This document shows, piece after piece, positions 1 to 6,287 of a stretch of 8,249 nucleotides of DNA. How positions within the stretch are numbered: position 1 is the stretch's first letter; each line of letters starts with the position of its first letter. The stretch comes from DATAQC01 sp051001215 (GTDB lineage: Bacteria; Actinomycetota; Acidimicrobiia; Acidimicrobiales; AC-14). The stretch spans positions 1 through 8,249 of the forward strand of contig JBPCNP010000026.1 of assembly GCA_051001215.1 (NCBI GenBank), given 5' to 3'. The position numbers and the translations under genes were made by a program. The notes below the pieces were generated by a model. That model searched no databases, was not told the DNA's origin, and was given only the letters and a program-made list of their open reading frames with translations.

Positions 1-307
1 TGGCCCGCACCACCATGACGGCGGCGTTCCAGCGGACGAAGGCCCGGATGCGCCGCTCGATGTCCTCGTCGCCGGGGAACCATGGCTCGCGCTCGGGGGG
101 GATGGAGTTGATGTAGGGCGTGGAGACGGTGGCCGGCGTACCCACCTGGAGCTCCCGGCCCCGCTCGGCCAGCTTCATGAGCAGGAACCGGGCGCGGCTC
201 TTGCCTCTGACATCGGCCACCGCGTTGAGCGAGTCGATCCACTCGGCCGTCTCCGCGGGGTCGATGTCGGGCAGCTGCTGGGAGAACCCGTCGAAGATCA
301 CCGTCAT
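1..307 (-). CDS. aceE: Pyruvate dehydrogenase E1 component (homodimeric type), N-terminal part
   Basis: Reading the minus strand from ATG at 307-305 gives 102 uninterrupted codons that leave the window at base 1, so only the N-terminus is seen. The product is the thiamine-diphosphate E1 subunit that decarboxylates pyruvate and acetylates the lipoyl groups of E2 in the cytoplasmic pyruvate dehydrogenase complex. Recognition rests on the family N-terminal block: YINSIPPEREPWFPGDE at residues 65-81, then IERRIRAFVRWNAAVMVVRA at 83-102. This matches the E. coli AceE stretch beginning YINTIP and continuing ELERRIRSAIRWNA. The preceding DIDPAETAEWIDSL (residues 14-27) also aligns. The catalytic ThDP-binding domain lies outside the window. 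The ATG is preceded 6 nt upstream by GAGGTGG, supporting the start. The gene diverges from the RNase HI gene. Confidence 0.93.
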   Translation of the reverse strand, partial: MTVIFDGFSQQLPDIDPAETAEWIDSLNAVADVRGKSRARFLLMKLAERGRELQVGTPATVSTPYINSIPPEREPWFPGDEDIERRIRAFVRWNAAVMVVRA

Positions 308-313
308 ATCGTT

Positions 314-320
314 CCACCTC
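314..320 (-). promoter_or_regulatory. Ribosome binding site of aceE
   Basis: On the minus strand the bases read GAGGTGG, ending 6 nt before the ATG at 307-305. This is the clearest Shine-Dalgarno match in the window and fixes the aceE start. Confidence 0.6.
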
Positions 321-330
321 TGGAGACGCT

Positions 331-377
331 CGGCCTCCCAGGCCGGCAGCGAGATCGCGTCGGTCCGCTGCCAGCGG
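331..377. promoter_or_regulatory. Cluster of small palindromes in the aceE / RNase HI divergent spacer
   Basis: The 83-bp spacer holds three perfect inverted repeats. CGGCCT-CCC-AGGCCG lies at 331-345. GGCAGCG at 345-351 pairs with CGCTGCC at 366-372 across a 14-nt gap. CCGCTG-C-CAGCGG lies at 365-377. They overlap, so not all can form at once. They lie where promoters for both genes would be expected and could be operator or leader hairpins. GC-rich DNA produces such repeats by chance, and I see no convincing -10/-35 pair here, so a regulatory role is only a suggestion. Confidence 0.25.
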
Positions 378-390
378 CCAAGATGCCTCC

Positions 391-480
391 ATGAGCGAGC
401 ACCGAAGCGAAGCGGAGGAGCGCAACTCTCGGCAAGCCATGAGCGAGCACCGAAGCGAGGCGGAGGAGCGCAACTCTCGG
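391..480 (+). repeat. Two tandem 42-bp repeat copies (48-bp period)
   Basis: Copy 1 is 391-432 and copy 2 is 439-480. They differ at a single base (A in copy 1, G in copy 2, at repeat position 21) and are separated by CAAGCC. Each starts ATGAGCGAGCACCGAAGCG and contains GGAGGAG (414-420 and 462-468). The period of 48 is divisible by three, so the repeat stays in frame and would encode MSEHRSEAEERNSR twice at the start of the RNase HI reading frame. The near-identity indicates a recent duplication or a dispersed repeat family. Confidence 0.9.
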
Positions 481-1530
481 AGAGTGCCGAGTACGGTCGC
501 CTATACCGACGGGGCCTGTCTGGGAAACCCCGGGCCGGGCGGATGGGCGTGGGCCGTGCCCGGCGGGCGTTTCGCCAGCGGGGCGGCGGCGGCGACCACC
601 AACCAGCGCATGGAGCTGACGGCGGCCCTGGAGGCGGTGCGGACGCTGACAGGGCCCCTGGAGGTGGTGAGCGACTCGACCTACGTCGTCAACTGCTTTC
701 GTGACCGGTGGTGGGAGAACTGGATCGCCCGGGGCTGGCGCACCAAGGCCAAGCAGCCGGTGGCCAACCGTGACCTGTGGGAGCCGCTCATCGAGGCCTA
801 CCGGGTCGAGCCCGACCGGGTCAGCTTCCGCTGGGTCAAGGGGCACGGCAGCGACCCCTTCAACGACCTGGTCGACCGGTTGGCCGTCGAGGCGGCGCGC
901 ACCCAGCAGGGACGTGCCGGCGACGAGCCCCCCCTCGACCTGGGTGAGGCCGACGACCCCCGCGCTGCCACCGGCCCGGGCCGAGCCGCGGCGCCGGGCG
1001 TGGCCGACCCGCGTCTGCCCTCCGGTCACGCCGTCGTGGTCGGCGGCGACAAGCCCCCCGCGCTGGGCGGCTACGAACCCAACCCGGTGGCCGAGCGCAC
1101 CCGCGGCCGCCTGGCCGAGATCCTGGTGGCCAAGCGTGAGCTCCATCCCGACCTGGTGGTGCTCACCGGCCTGGGTCTGGGCGCCGAACAGCTCGGGGCC
1201 GAGGCGGCCGCCGCCGCCGATGTGCCCTACGTGGCCGTGCTCGCCTACCCGGATCCCGACACGATGTGGCCGGCACCGTCCAAGGCCCACTTCCGGGAAC
1301 TGCTGGCCGGGGCTTCGGCCACGATCGTCCTCGAGTCCCGCGCTCCGGCCACCCGCCCGCTGGCCGGCGCCGCCCTTCGCCGGCGAGACGCGTGGTTAGC
1401 GCGCAACGCGGCCGAGGCGTTGGTGGTGTGGGACGGCACCGGTACCGATGTCGGCCGCCTGGTCCGCTCGTTGAGCGACAGCCTGGGCGAGGCCGAGGTG
1501 TGGGTGGTCGCCCCGGCGACCACGACCTGA
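391..1530 (+). CDS. rnhA: Ribonuclease HI fused to a C-terminal SLOG/YpsA-like domain
   Basis: The 379-residue frame has two domains. Residues 32-170 are RNase HI, which cleaves the RNA strand of RNA:DNA hybrids. It has YTDGACLGNPGPGG at 38-51 and the full catalytic set D40, E75, D95 and D162, with the mobile H152 in WVKGH; the 10-residue H-to-D spacing equals that of E. coli H124/D134. After a linker rich in Pro, Ala, Gly and Asp (about 171-212), residues 213-375 resemble the SLOG (DprA/LOG/YpsA, DUF1273-like) Rossmann fold: VVVGGDKPPALGGYEPNP at 215-232, LTGLGLGAEQLGAEAA at 258-273, RRRDAWLARN at 330-339 and VVWDG at 345-349. No SLOG ligand is known here. The start is uncertain. ATG 391 and ATG 439 both lie in the tandem repeat, while GTG 484 (V32) begins exactly where RNase HI homology begins, with GGAGGAG 15 nt upstream. 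I keep the longest frame; the mature protein may be about 348 residues. The ABC-F gene follows after 10 nt. Confidence 0.88.
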   Translation: MSEHRSEAEERNSRQAMSEHRSEAEERNSRRVPSTVAYTDGACLGNPGPGGWAWAVPGGRFASGAAAATTNQRMELTAALEAVRTLTGPLEVVSDSTYVVNCFRDRWWENWIARGWRTKAKQPVANRDLWEPLIEAYRVEPDRVSFRWVKGHGSDPFNDLVDRLAVEAARTQQGRAGDEPPLDLGEADDPRAATGPGRAAAPGVADPRLPSGHAVVVGGDKPPALGGYEPNPVAERTRGRLAEILVAKRELHPDLVVLTGLGLGAEQLGAEAAAAADVPYVAVLAYPDPDTMWPAPSKAHFRELLAGASATIVLESRAPATRPLAGAALRRRDAWLARNAAEALVVWDGTGTDVGRLVRSLSDSLGEAEVWVVAPATTT

Positions 1531-1540
1531 CGCACGGCAG

Positions 1541-3160
1541 ATGCCCGCCACCCTCGTCGCCCGTGATGTCACCGTGGCGTTCGGCGACCACCTGGTGCTC
1601 GACCGGGTGAGCCTGACGGTCCCGCCGGGCGCCCGCATCGGGGTGGTCGCCGTCAACGGCACCGGCAAGACCACGCTGTTGCGGGCACTGGCCGGCCTTC
1701 AGCCCGTCGAGGGAGGATCGGTGACCCTGGCGCCGCCCAGCGCCTCGGTCGGCTACCTCCCCCAGGAGCCCGAGCGGCGAGCCGGTGAGCCGGTGCGGGC
1801 CTTCCTCGGCCGCCGGACGGGGGTGGAGGCGGCCGACGCCGAGCTGGATGCCGCCACCGCGGCATTGGCTGCTGGGGAAGCCGGCGGTGACGTCCGGTAT
1901 GCGACGGCGCTCGAGCGGTGGATGGCCCTCGGAGGCGCCGACCTCGACAGCCGCATCGGCCCCCACTGGGCCGGGTTGGGTCTGGCGCCGAAACTTCTCG
2001 ACCAGGACACGACCACGCTGTCGGGTGGTGAAGCGGCGCGGGCATCGATGGCCGGGATCCTGTTGTCGCAGTTCGACGTCTTCCTCCTCGACGAGCCCAC
2101 CAACGACTTGGACTTCGACGGCCTCGACCGCTTGGAGCGCTTCCTCGAGCAGTTGGCCGTCGGCGTGGTGATCGTGTCCCACGACCGGGCCTTCCTGGAG
2201 CGCACCATTACCTCCGTGCTCGAGATCGCCGAGAACGACCACACCGCCTCGTTCTTCGAGGGCGGCTGGGAGGCGTACCTCGAAGGGCGGGCGACGCAGC
2301 GCCGCCACGCTGAGGAGGACTTCGCGGAGTACCGCACGACCACCCGCCAGCTCACCGAACGGGTCCGCACCCAGCGCCGGTGGGCCGTCCAGGGTGTCGG
2401 CGCCATCAAGAAGCGGCCCAAGGACCACGACAAGGCCCAGCGGGGTTTCTTCACTAACCGCACCGAGAAGCAGGCAGCTAAGGTGCGCGTGAGCGAGAAG
2501 GCCCTCGAGCGACTGGCGCCGGTCGACAAGCCCTGGGAGGCGTGGGAACTCCGGTTCTCCGTGGCCTCGGCCCCTCGCAGCGGCGACGTGGTGGCCCGCC
2601 TCGACGGCGCCGTCGTCGAGCGGGGGAGCTTCCGCCTCGGCCCCATCGATGTGGAGATCAACTGGGGCGACCGTGTGGCCGTCCTCGGGCCGAACGGCAG
2701 CGGCAAGTCCACTCTGCTGGCGGCCATCCTCGGGCGGGTCCCGCTGGTCGCCGGTGAGCGCCGGCTCGGGCCGGGTGTAGTGGTGGGCGAGGTCGATCAG
2801 CCCCGAGGGCGCCTGGTCGGACCCGACACGCTGGTGGCGGCGTTCACTGCCGAGAGCGGGATCGAGCTGCAGTCGGAGGCCCGCTCGTTGCTGGCCAAGT
2901 TCGGCCTGGGCGCCGACCACGCCAACCGGCCGGCGTCGTCGCTCACGCCCGGCGAGCGAACGCGCGCCACCCTCGCCGTGCTCATGGCCAAGAGCGTCAA
3001 CTGCCTCGTGCTCGACGAGCCCACCAACCACCTCGACCTGCGCGCCATCGAGCAGTTGGAAACCGCCCTGGACAGCTTCGACGGCACCCTGGTGCTCGTC
3101 ACCCATGACCGCCGGCTCCTCGAGGCCGTACGCATCGAGCGCACGATCACGCTGGGCTGA
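1541..3160 (+). CDS. ABC-F family ATPase (ribosome-associated, two nucleotide-binding domains)
   Basis: This 539-residue soluble protein has two ABC ATPase domains and no membrane segment, the ABC-F layout. ABC-F proteins bind the ribosomal E site and act in translation control, stall rescue or antibiotic resistance. NBD1 has Walker A AVNGTGKT (37-44), signature LSGGE (160-164), Walker B LLDEPTNDLD (182-191) and switch His H214. A charged, probably helical linker (about 250-330, with AIKKRPKDHDKAQRG) corresponds to the P-site tRNA interaction region. NBD2 has GPNGSGKST (383-391), LTPGE (468-472), LVLDEPTNHLD (489-499) and H522. The first Gly of Walker A in NBD1 is Ala; the other ATPase residues are intact in both halves. 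The ATG lies 10 nt after the RNase HI stop with only a weak upstream purine stretch, suggesting co-transcription. The linker resembles a common actinobacterial ABC-F subgroup, but I cannot assign a named type such as EttA, Uup or a resistance factor. Confidence 0.92.
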   Translation: MPATLVARDVTVAFGDHLVLDRVSLTVPPGARIGVVAVNGTGKTTLLRALAGLQPVEGGSVTLAPPSASVGYLPQEPERRAGEPVRAFLGRRTGVEAADAELDAATAALAAGEAGGDVRYATALERWMALGGADLDSRIGPHWAGLGLAPKLLDQDTTTLSGGEAARASMAGILLSQFDVFLLDEPTNDLDFDGLDRLERFLEQLAVGVVIVSHDRAFLERTITSVLEIAENDHTASFFEGGWEAYLEGRATQRRHAEEDFAEYRTTTRQLTERVRTQRRWAVQGVGAIKKRPKDHDKAQRGFFTNRTEKQAAKVRVSEKALERLAPVDKPWEAWELRFSVASAPRSGDVVARLDGAVVERGSFRLGPIDVEINWGDRVAVLGPNGSGKSTLLAAILGRVPLVAGERRLGPGVVVGEVDQPRGRLVGPDTLVAAFTAESGIELQSEARSLLAKFGLGADHANRPASSLTPGERTRATLAVLMAKSVNCLVLDEPTNHLDLRAIEQLETALDSFDGTLVLVTHDRRLLEAVRIERTITLG

Positions 3161-3218
3161 AACCTCCAATTGTTCCGATCAGGTTTCGGCGGGCCATGAC
3201 CGACCGAAGCGTGAAGTA

Positions 3219-3605
3219 TCAGGCCGGCCCGCCGTGGTGGACGGCCTCGACGTTGTGCCCGTCGGGGTCGCGCAGGAACACGCCGTAATAGCCGGGGTGG
3301 TACTCGGGAAACTCCCGCGGGGCATGCAGCACCTCCACACCCGTCGCTACGGCGGCGTCGTGGACGGCGTCGACGGCGGCGTGGTCGGCGGCCCGAAAGG
3401 CCACGTGGAGCTCTCGCGCCTCGGCGCCCGCCGCCGGGCTCAGCCAGAAGTCAGGGATACCCTCGGGGCCGCACAGACCGACGACGATGCCTCCGGCCAT
3501 CGGGAAGCGCATCATCTCGTGCAGGCCGAGCGGTGCGAACACCCGCACGTAGAACGCCAGCGAGGCCTCGACATCGGCCACCTGGACGCCGAGGTGATCG
3601 AGCAC
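3219..3605 (-). CDS. VOC superfamily (glyoxalase/dioxygenase fold) protein
   Basis: The frame encodes 128 residues, one complete vicinal-oxygen-chelate unit of two beta-alpha-beta-beta-beta modules. It opens LDHLGVQVADVEASLAFYV (2-20), the usual first module with helix. The second module starts ELHVAFRA (65-72), and the end is FLRDPDGHNVEAV (110-122), the typical last strand. H4, H67 and E120 occupy the positions of metal ligands in this superfamily. Members include glyoxalases, extradiol dioxygenases and fosfomycin/bleomycin resistance proteins; the substrate cannot be told from sequence. The start is GTG at 3605-3603, with no good Shine-Dalgarno upstream but with homology reaching residue 2. 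It lies 103 bp downstream of aat on the same strand, so it may be read through from aat. Its end faces the ABC-F stop, with 58 bp between. Confidence 0.85.
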   Translation of the reverse strand: MLDHLGVQVADVEASLAFYVRVFAPLGLHEMMRFPMAGGIVVGLCGPEGIPDFWLSPAAGAEARELHVAFRAADHAAVDAVHDAAVATGVEVLHAPREFPEYHPGYYGVFLRDPDGHNVEAVHHGGPA

Positions 3606-3652
3606 GGGTGGAGGGTAGTACGAACGGGCGGCTTCTTCCGCGACGACCGACC

Positions 3653-3712
3653 GGCCCCCTCGTAGTCAGACCGCCCGACCCGACCTGCGGGACGTGGTCC
3701 TCTCGTAGTCAG
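3653..3712. repeat. 17-bp direct repeat at the end of aat
   Basis: GGCCCCCTCGTAGTCAG at 3653-3669 recurs as GGTCCTCTCGTAGTCAG at 3696-3712, with 15 of 17 bases identical and the last 11 identical. The second copy includes the complement of the aat stop codon (3709-3711); the first lies in the aat-VOC spacer. It could be a small duplication of the gene end or a repeated protein-binding site. No function is evident. Confidence 0.6.
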
Positions 3713-4446
3713 GCTGCGCTGCCGGCCAGCCGGCTCACCGGGAGGCGGTCGACCCGCATGCACACGGGCCGGTCCCGCACGTCGGCCAGCACGGCGAGGA
3801 AACGGCGGCGCGACAACTCGACGGCGCCCATGCGGGATAGGTGCTCGGTAGGCAACTGCACGTCGACCAAGGTGCCCCCCGCCTCCAGCCAACGACGGGC
3901 CAGCTCGACGAGGGCGATCTTGGATGCGTCGGTGCGGCGGTGGAACATCGACTCGCCGGTGAAGCACCCGCCCACCCGGACACCGTAGATTCCGCCCACC
4001 AGGTGGGAGCCGTCCCAGATCTCGACGCTGTGGGCCCACCCCAGGTGGTGGAGGCGCTGGTAGGCGGCGACCATCTCGTCGGTGATCCACGTGCCTTCGT
4101 GGGGGCGCACCCGGCAGGCCTCGACCACCGACGGGAAGTCACCGTCGACCGTGGTCTCCCACGTGCAGGTCCGCAGGCGGTGTGCCAACGACCGGCTGAC
4201 GTGGGCCCCTCCCGCGCCGATGACGGCACGGGGATCGGGGGAGAACCACGGGACGGCCACCCCCTCGTGAGGCCACGGAAAGATGCCCCGCCGGTAGGCG
4301 TCGACGAGCGTCTCGGGAGCCAGGTCGGCGCCGAAGCCCACCAGGCCCGACTCGTCGTCACCGGGGTCGGGGAGCCGCCACGACGAGGCTTTCACTGGGG
4401 TCGGGGGCCGAGCCCGGACCGGGTCGTCGGGGGAGGACGGGAGCAC
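3709..4446 (-). CDS. aat: Leucyl/phenylalanyl-tRNA-protein transferase
   Basis: Aat moves Leu or Phe from its tRNA onto proteins with N-terminal Lys or Arg, marking them for ClpS/ClpAP in the bacterial N-end rule. The 245-residue product has the family blocks GLVGFGADLAPETLVDAYRR (34-53), GIFPW (54-58), WFSPDPRAVI (67-76), HVSRSL (82-87), GTWITDEM (118-125), GESMF (164-168), DASK (173-176) and LVDVQL (193-198). W58, W120, E165 and D195 align with E. coli W49, W111, E156 and D186, the substrate-pocket and catalytic residues, with identical spacing. The longest frame starts at GTG 4446-4444. A second GTG at 4395-4393 (V18) would remove a Pro/Arg-rich tail and start just before SSWRLPDP, which fits the family length as well. 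Neither start has a strong Shine-Dalgarno site. The gene diverges from hyuA. Confidence 0.93.
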   Translation of the reverse strand: MLPSSPDDPVRARPPTPVKASSWRLPDPGDDESGLVGFGADLAPETLVDAYRRGIFPWPHEGVAVPWFSPDPRAVIGAGGAHVSRSLAHRLRTCTWETTVDGDFPSVVEACRVRPHEGTWITDEMVAAYQRLHHLGWAHSVEIWDGSHLVGGIYGVRVGGCFTGESMFHRRTDASKIALVELARRWLEAGGTLVDVQLPTEHLSRMGAVELSRRRFLAVLADVRDRPVCMRVDRLPVSRLAGSAA

Positions 4447-4452
4447 GCCGCC

Positions 4453-4458
4453 TAGTCT
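4453..4458 (+). promoter_or_regulatory. Candidate -10 element for a leaderless hyuA transcript
   Basis: TAGTCT matches the actinobacterial TANNNT -10 pattern and ends 8 nt before the A of the hyuA ATG (4467). Transcription would therefore begin at or next to the start codon. No Shine-Dalgarno sequence precedes this ATG, as expected for a leaderless mRNA. No recognisable -35 hexamer is seen about 17 bp upstream. Confidence 0.4.
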
Positions 4459-4466
4459 CGCCGTCG

Positions 4467-6287
4467 ATGCGCTGCGGGGCCGACACCGGGGGCACCTTCA
4501 CCGACATCGTCACCGACGACGGACGGATCGCCAAGGTCCTGTCCACACCCGACGACCCGAGCCGGGCCGTGGCCCTGGGGTTGGCCCCGCTCACCACCAG
4601 CGGTGCCCGGCCCCGACTGCTGGCCCACGGCACCACCGTGGCCACCAACGCTCTCCTCGAGCGCCGGGGTGGGCGGGTCGCCCTCGTGACCACCGCGGGG
4701 TTCGCCGATGTCATCGAGATCGCCCGCCAGGACCGCCCGTCGCTCTACGACATCACCGTCGACCGGCCCGTCCCGCTGGTTCGCCGTGAACTGCGGTTCG
4801 AGGTGGGCGGGCGCCTTGACGCCGGCGGCGCCGAGCTCGAACGACTCGACCCCGCGGCTGTGCCCGACCTGCCCGCCGGCGTGGATTCGGTGGCCGTCTG
4901 CCTTCTCCACGCCGACCTCGACGGACGCCACGAGCAGGTCGTAGCCGGGGTGCTGGCCGAGCGGGGCTTCGACGACGTCAGTTGCTCGTCGCAGGTGTCA
5001 CCCGAGTTCCGCGAGTATGAGCGCACAGTGACGACGGTGGTCAACGCCTACCTGCGGCCGCGCTGCCGCCGGTACCTGCGGGCGCTCGGCTCCCTGGCCG
5101 ACGAGGTCCTGGTGATGACCTCGGCGGGAGGGTTGCTCCCCGCCGAGGCGGCCGCCGACCTGCCCGTGGCCCTGTTGCTCTCCGGGCCCGCCGGCGGCGT
5201 CCGCGCCGGCGCAGCGGCAGCGGCCGCCGCCGGCTTCGCCGACGCCGTCACCTTCGACATGGGCGGCACGAGCACCGAGGTGTGCCTGGTGAGGGCGGAA
5301 TCGCCCGAACCCGCCGCCCAGCGCGTCGCCTCCGGGTTGCCGATCCGCCTTCCCGCCATCGACATCCACACCATCGGCGCCGGGGGCGGCTCCCTCGCCG
5401 GCCTCGACTCCGGTGGGGCCCTGGTGGTCGGCCCAGGCAGCGCCGGTGCCCAACCGGGCCCCGCCTGCTACGGCCGGGGCGGCACCCGTCCCACCGTCAC
5501 CGACGCCGACCTGGCTCTGGGCCGCATCCCGCCGGGTCTGGCTTTCGGCGGCCTCGACACGCTCGACCGGGAGGCGGCCGAGGCGGCGCTGGCCCGGGCC
5601 GGTGTCACCGCCGGGGGGGTGGTGGCGGTGGTCGACGCCGCCATGGAACGGGCCGTGCGCGCCGTGTCGGTGGAGCGCGGTATCGACCCCGCCGGCTTGG
5701 CGCTGGTGGCTTTCGGGGGGGCAGGCCCCCTCCACGCCTGTGTCGTCGCCGAGGGGGCGGGCATCACCTCGGTAGTGATACCGCCGCGGGCCGGGGTGCT
5801 GTCGGCCGTGGGCCTGCTGAGCTCCCCCCGCCAGCGCGACCTGGTGCGGTCGTGGCCCACCCCGGGCGACCACGCCGGCATCGACACCGCCTTGGCCGAG
5901 CTGGCCCAGCTCGCCCGTGCCGCCGTGGCCGATGGTGACCCCGACGGCGGCGGGGTCACCGCCGATGTCGACGTGGCCACCTCGCTCGACTGCCGCTACG
6001 CCGGCCAGAGCCACGAGCTCACGGTGGCGACCGTCGACGACTTCGACGCCGAGCACCGCCGGCGCAACGGGTACTCGAGGGTGGGCACGGTGATCGAGGT
6101 GACCGCCCTGCGGGCCCGGGCCCGGGCGGCGGCGGCTGTCGACATGGCCGATCTCGGTCCGCCGCCGACCGCCCGCCAGCCCGTCGAGGGCCCCGTCGTG
6201 GTGGCCGAGGCCGATTGCACCGTGTGGGTCCCCGAGGGCTGGTCGGGGCGGGTGGCCGACGACGGCAGCTGGGTGCTCACCCGATGA
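4467..6287 (+). CDS. hyuA: Hydantoinase/oxoprolinase family protein, subunit A
   Basis: This 606-residue protein is the ATP-binding subunit of a HyuA/HyuB-type enzyme, the family of N-methylhydantoinase, 5-oxoprolinase and acetone/acetophenone carboxylases. It activates its substrate with ATP so that a cyclic amide can be opened or a ketone carboxylated. Motifs in order are GADTGGTFTD (4-13, phosphate-binding), HGTTVATNALLERRGG (54-69), a SAGGLLPAEAA block, an LSGPAGGVRAG block, FDMGGTSTE (263-271), DIHTIGAGGGS (299-309), then GPACYGRGG and FGGAGPLHAC. These are the actin-like ATPase signatures. The end (GPVVVAEADCTVWVPEGW) is typical, but the region before it is shorter than in most relatives, giving 606 residues where about 650-720 is usual. 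The start fits homology at residue 1. It ends inside the hyuB start (ATGA). The substrate cannot be named; no transporter or dedicated hydantoinase neighbour is visible. Confidence 0.9.
   Translation: MRCGADTGGTFTDIVTDDGRIAKVLSTPDDPSRAVALGLAPLTTSGARPRLLAHGTTVATNALLERRGGRVALVTTAGFADVIEIARQDRPSLYDITVDRPVPLVRRELRFEVGGRLDAGGAELERLDPAAVPDLPAGVDSVAVCLLHADLDGRHEQVVAGVLAERGFDDVSCSSQVSPEFREYERTVTTVVNAYLRPRCRRYLRALGSLADEVLVMTSAGGLLPAEAAADLPVALLLSGPAGGVRAGAAAAAAAGFADAVTFDMGGTSTEVCLVRAESPEPAAQRVASGLPIRLPAIDIHTIGAGGGSLAGLDSGGALVVGPGSAGAQPGPACYGRGGTRPTVTDADLALGRIPPGLAFGGLDTLDREAAEAALARAGVTAGGVVAVVDAAMERAVRAVSVERGIDPAGLALVAFGGAGPLHACVVAEGAGITSVVIPPRAGVLSAVGLLSSPRQRDLVRSWPTPGDHAGIDTALAELAQLARAAVADGDPDGGGVTADVDVATSLDCRYAGQSHELTVATVDDFDAEHRRRNGYSRVGTVIEVTALRARARAAAAVDMADLGPPPTARQPVEGPVVVAEADCTVWVPEGWSGRVADDGSWVLTR

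Noticed and set aside
1163..3169. 668-codon open frame on the minus strand opposite the RNase HI end and ABC-F gene
   Set aside because: It is a shadow of GC-rich codon use: the plus-strand ABC-F has all its motifs, and the antisense translation is low-complexity with no family resemblance.
3196..3211. ATGACCGACCGAAGCG resembling the front of the 391-480 repeat
   Set aside because: The similarity is short and gapped; it could be a degenerate copy but cannot be separated from chance.
3161..3218. Possible bidirectional terminator between the ABC-F and VOC genes
   Set aside because: Only short arms (AACCT/AGGTT and TTCGG/CCGAA) with mismatched interiors and no T-run; not convincing.
3105..3665. 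186-codon plus-strand open frame opposite the VOC gene
   Set aside because: It overlaps the ABC-F 3' end and is antisense to a clear VOC protein; its translation has no family features.
6111..6130. GGGCCC-rich run inside hyuA
   Set aside because: Explained by alternating Arg/Ala codons (RARARAA) in the coding frame.
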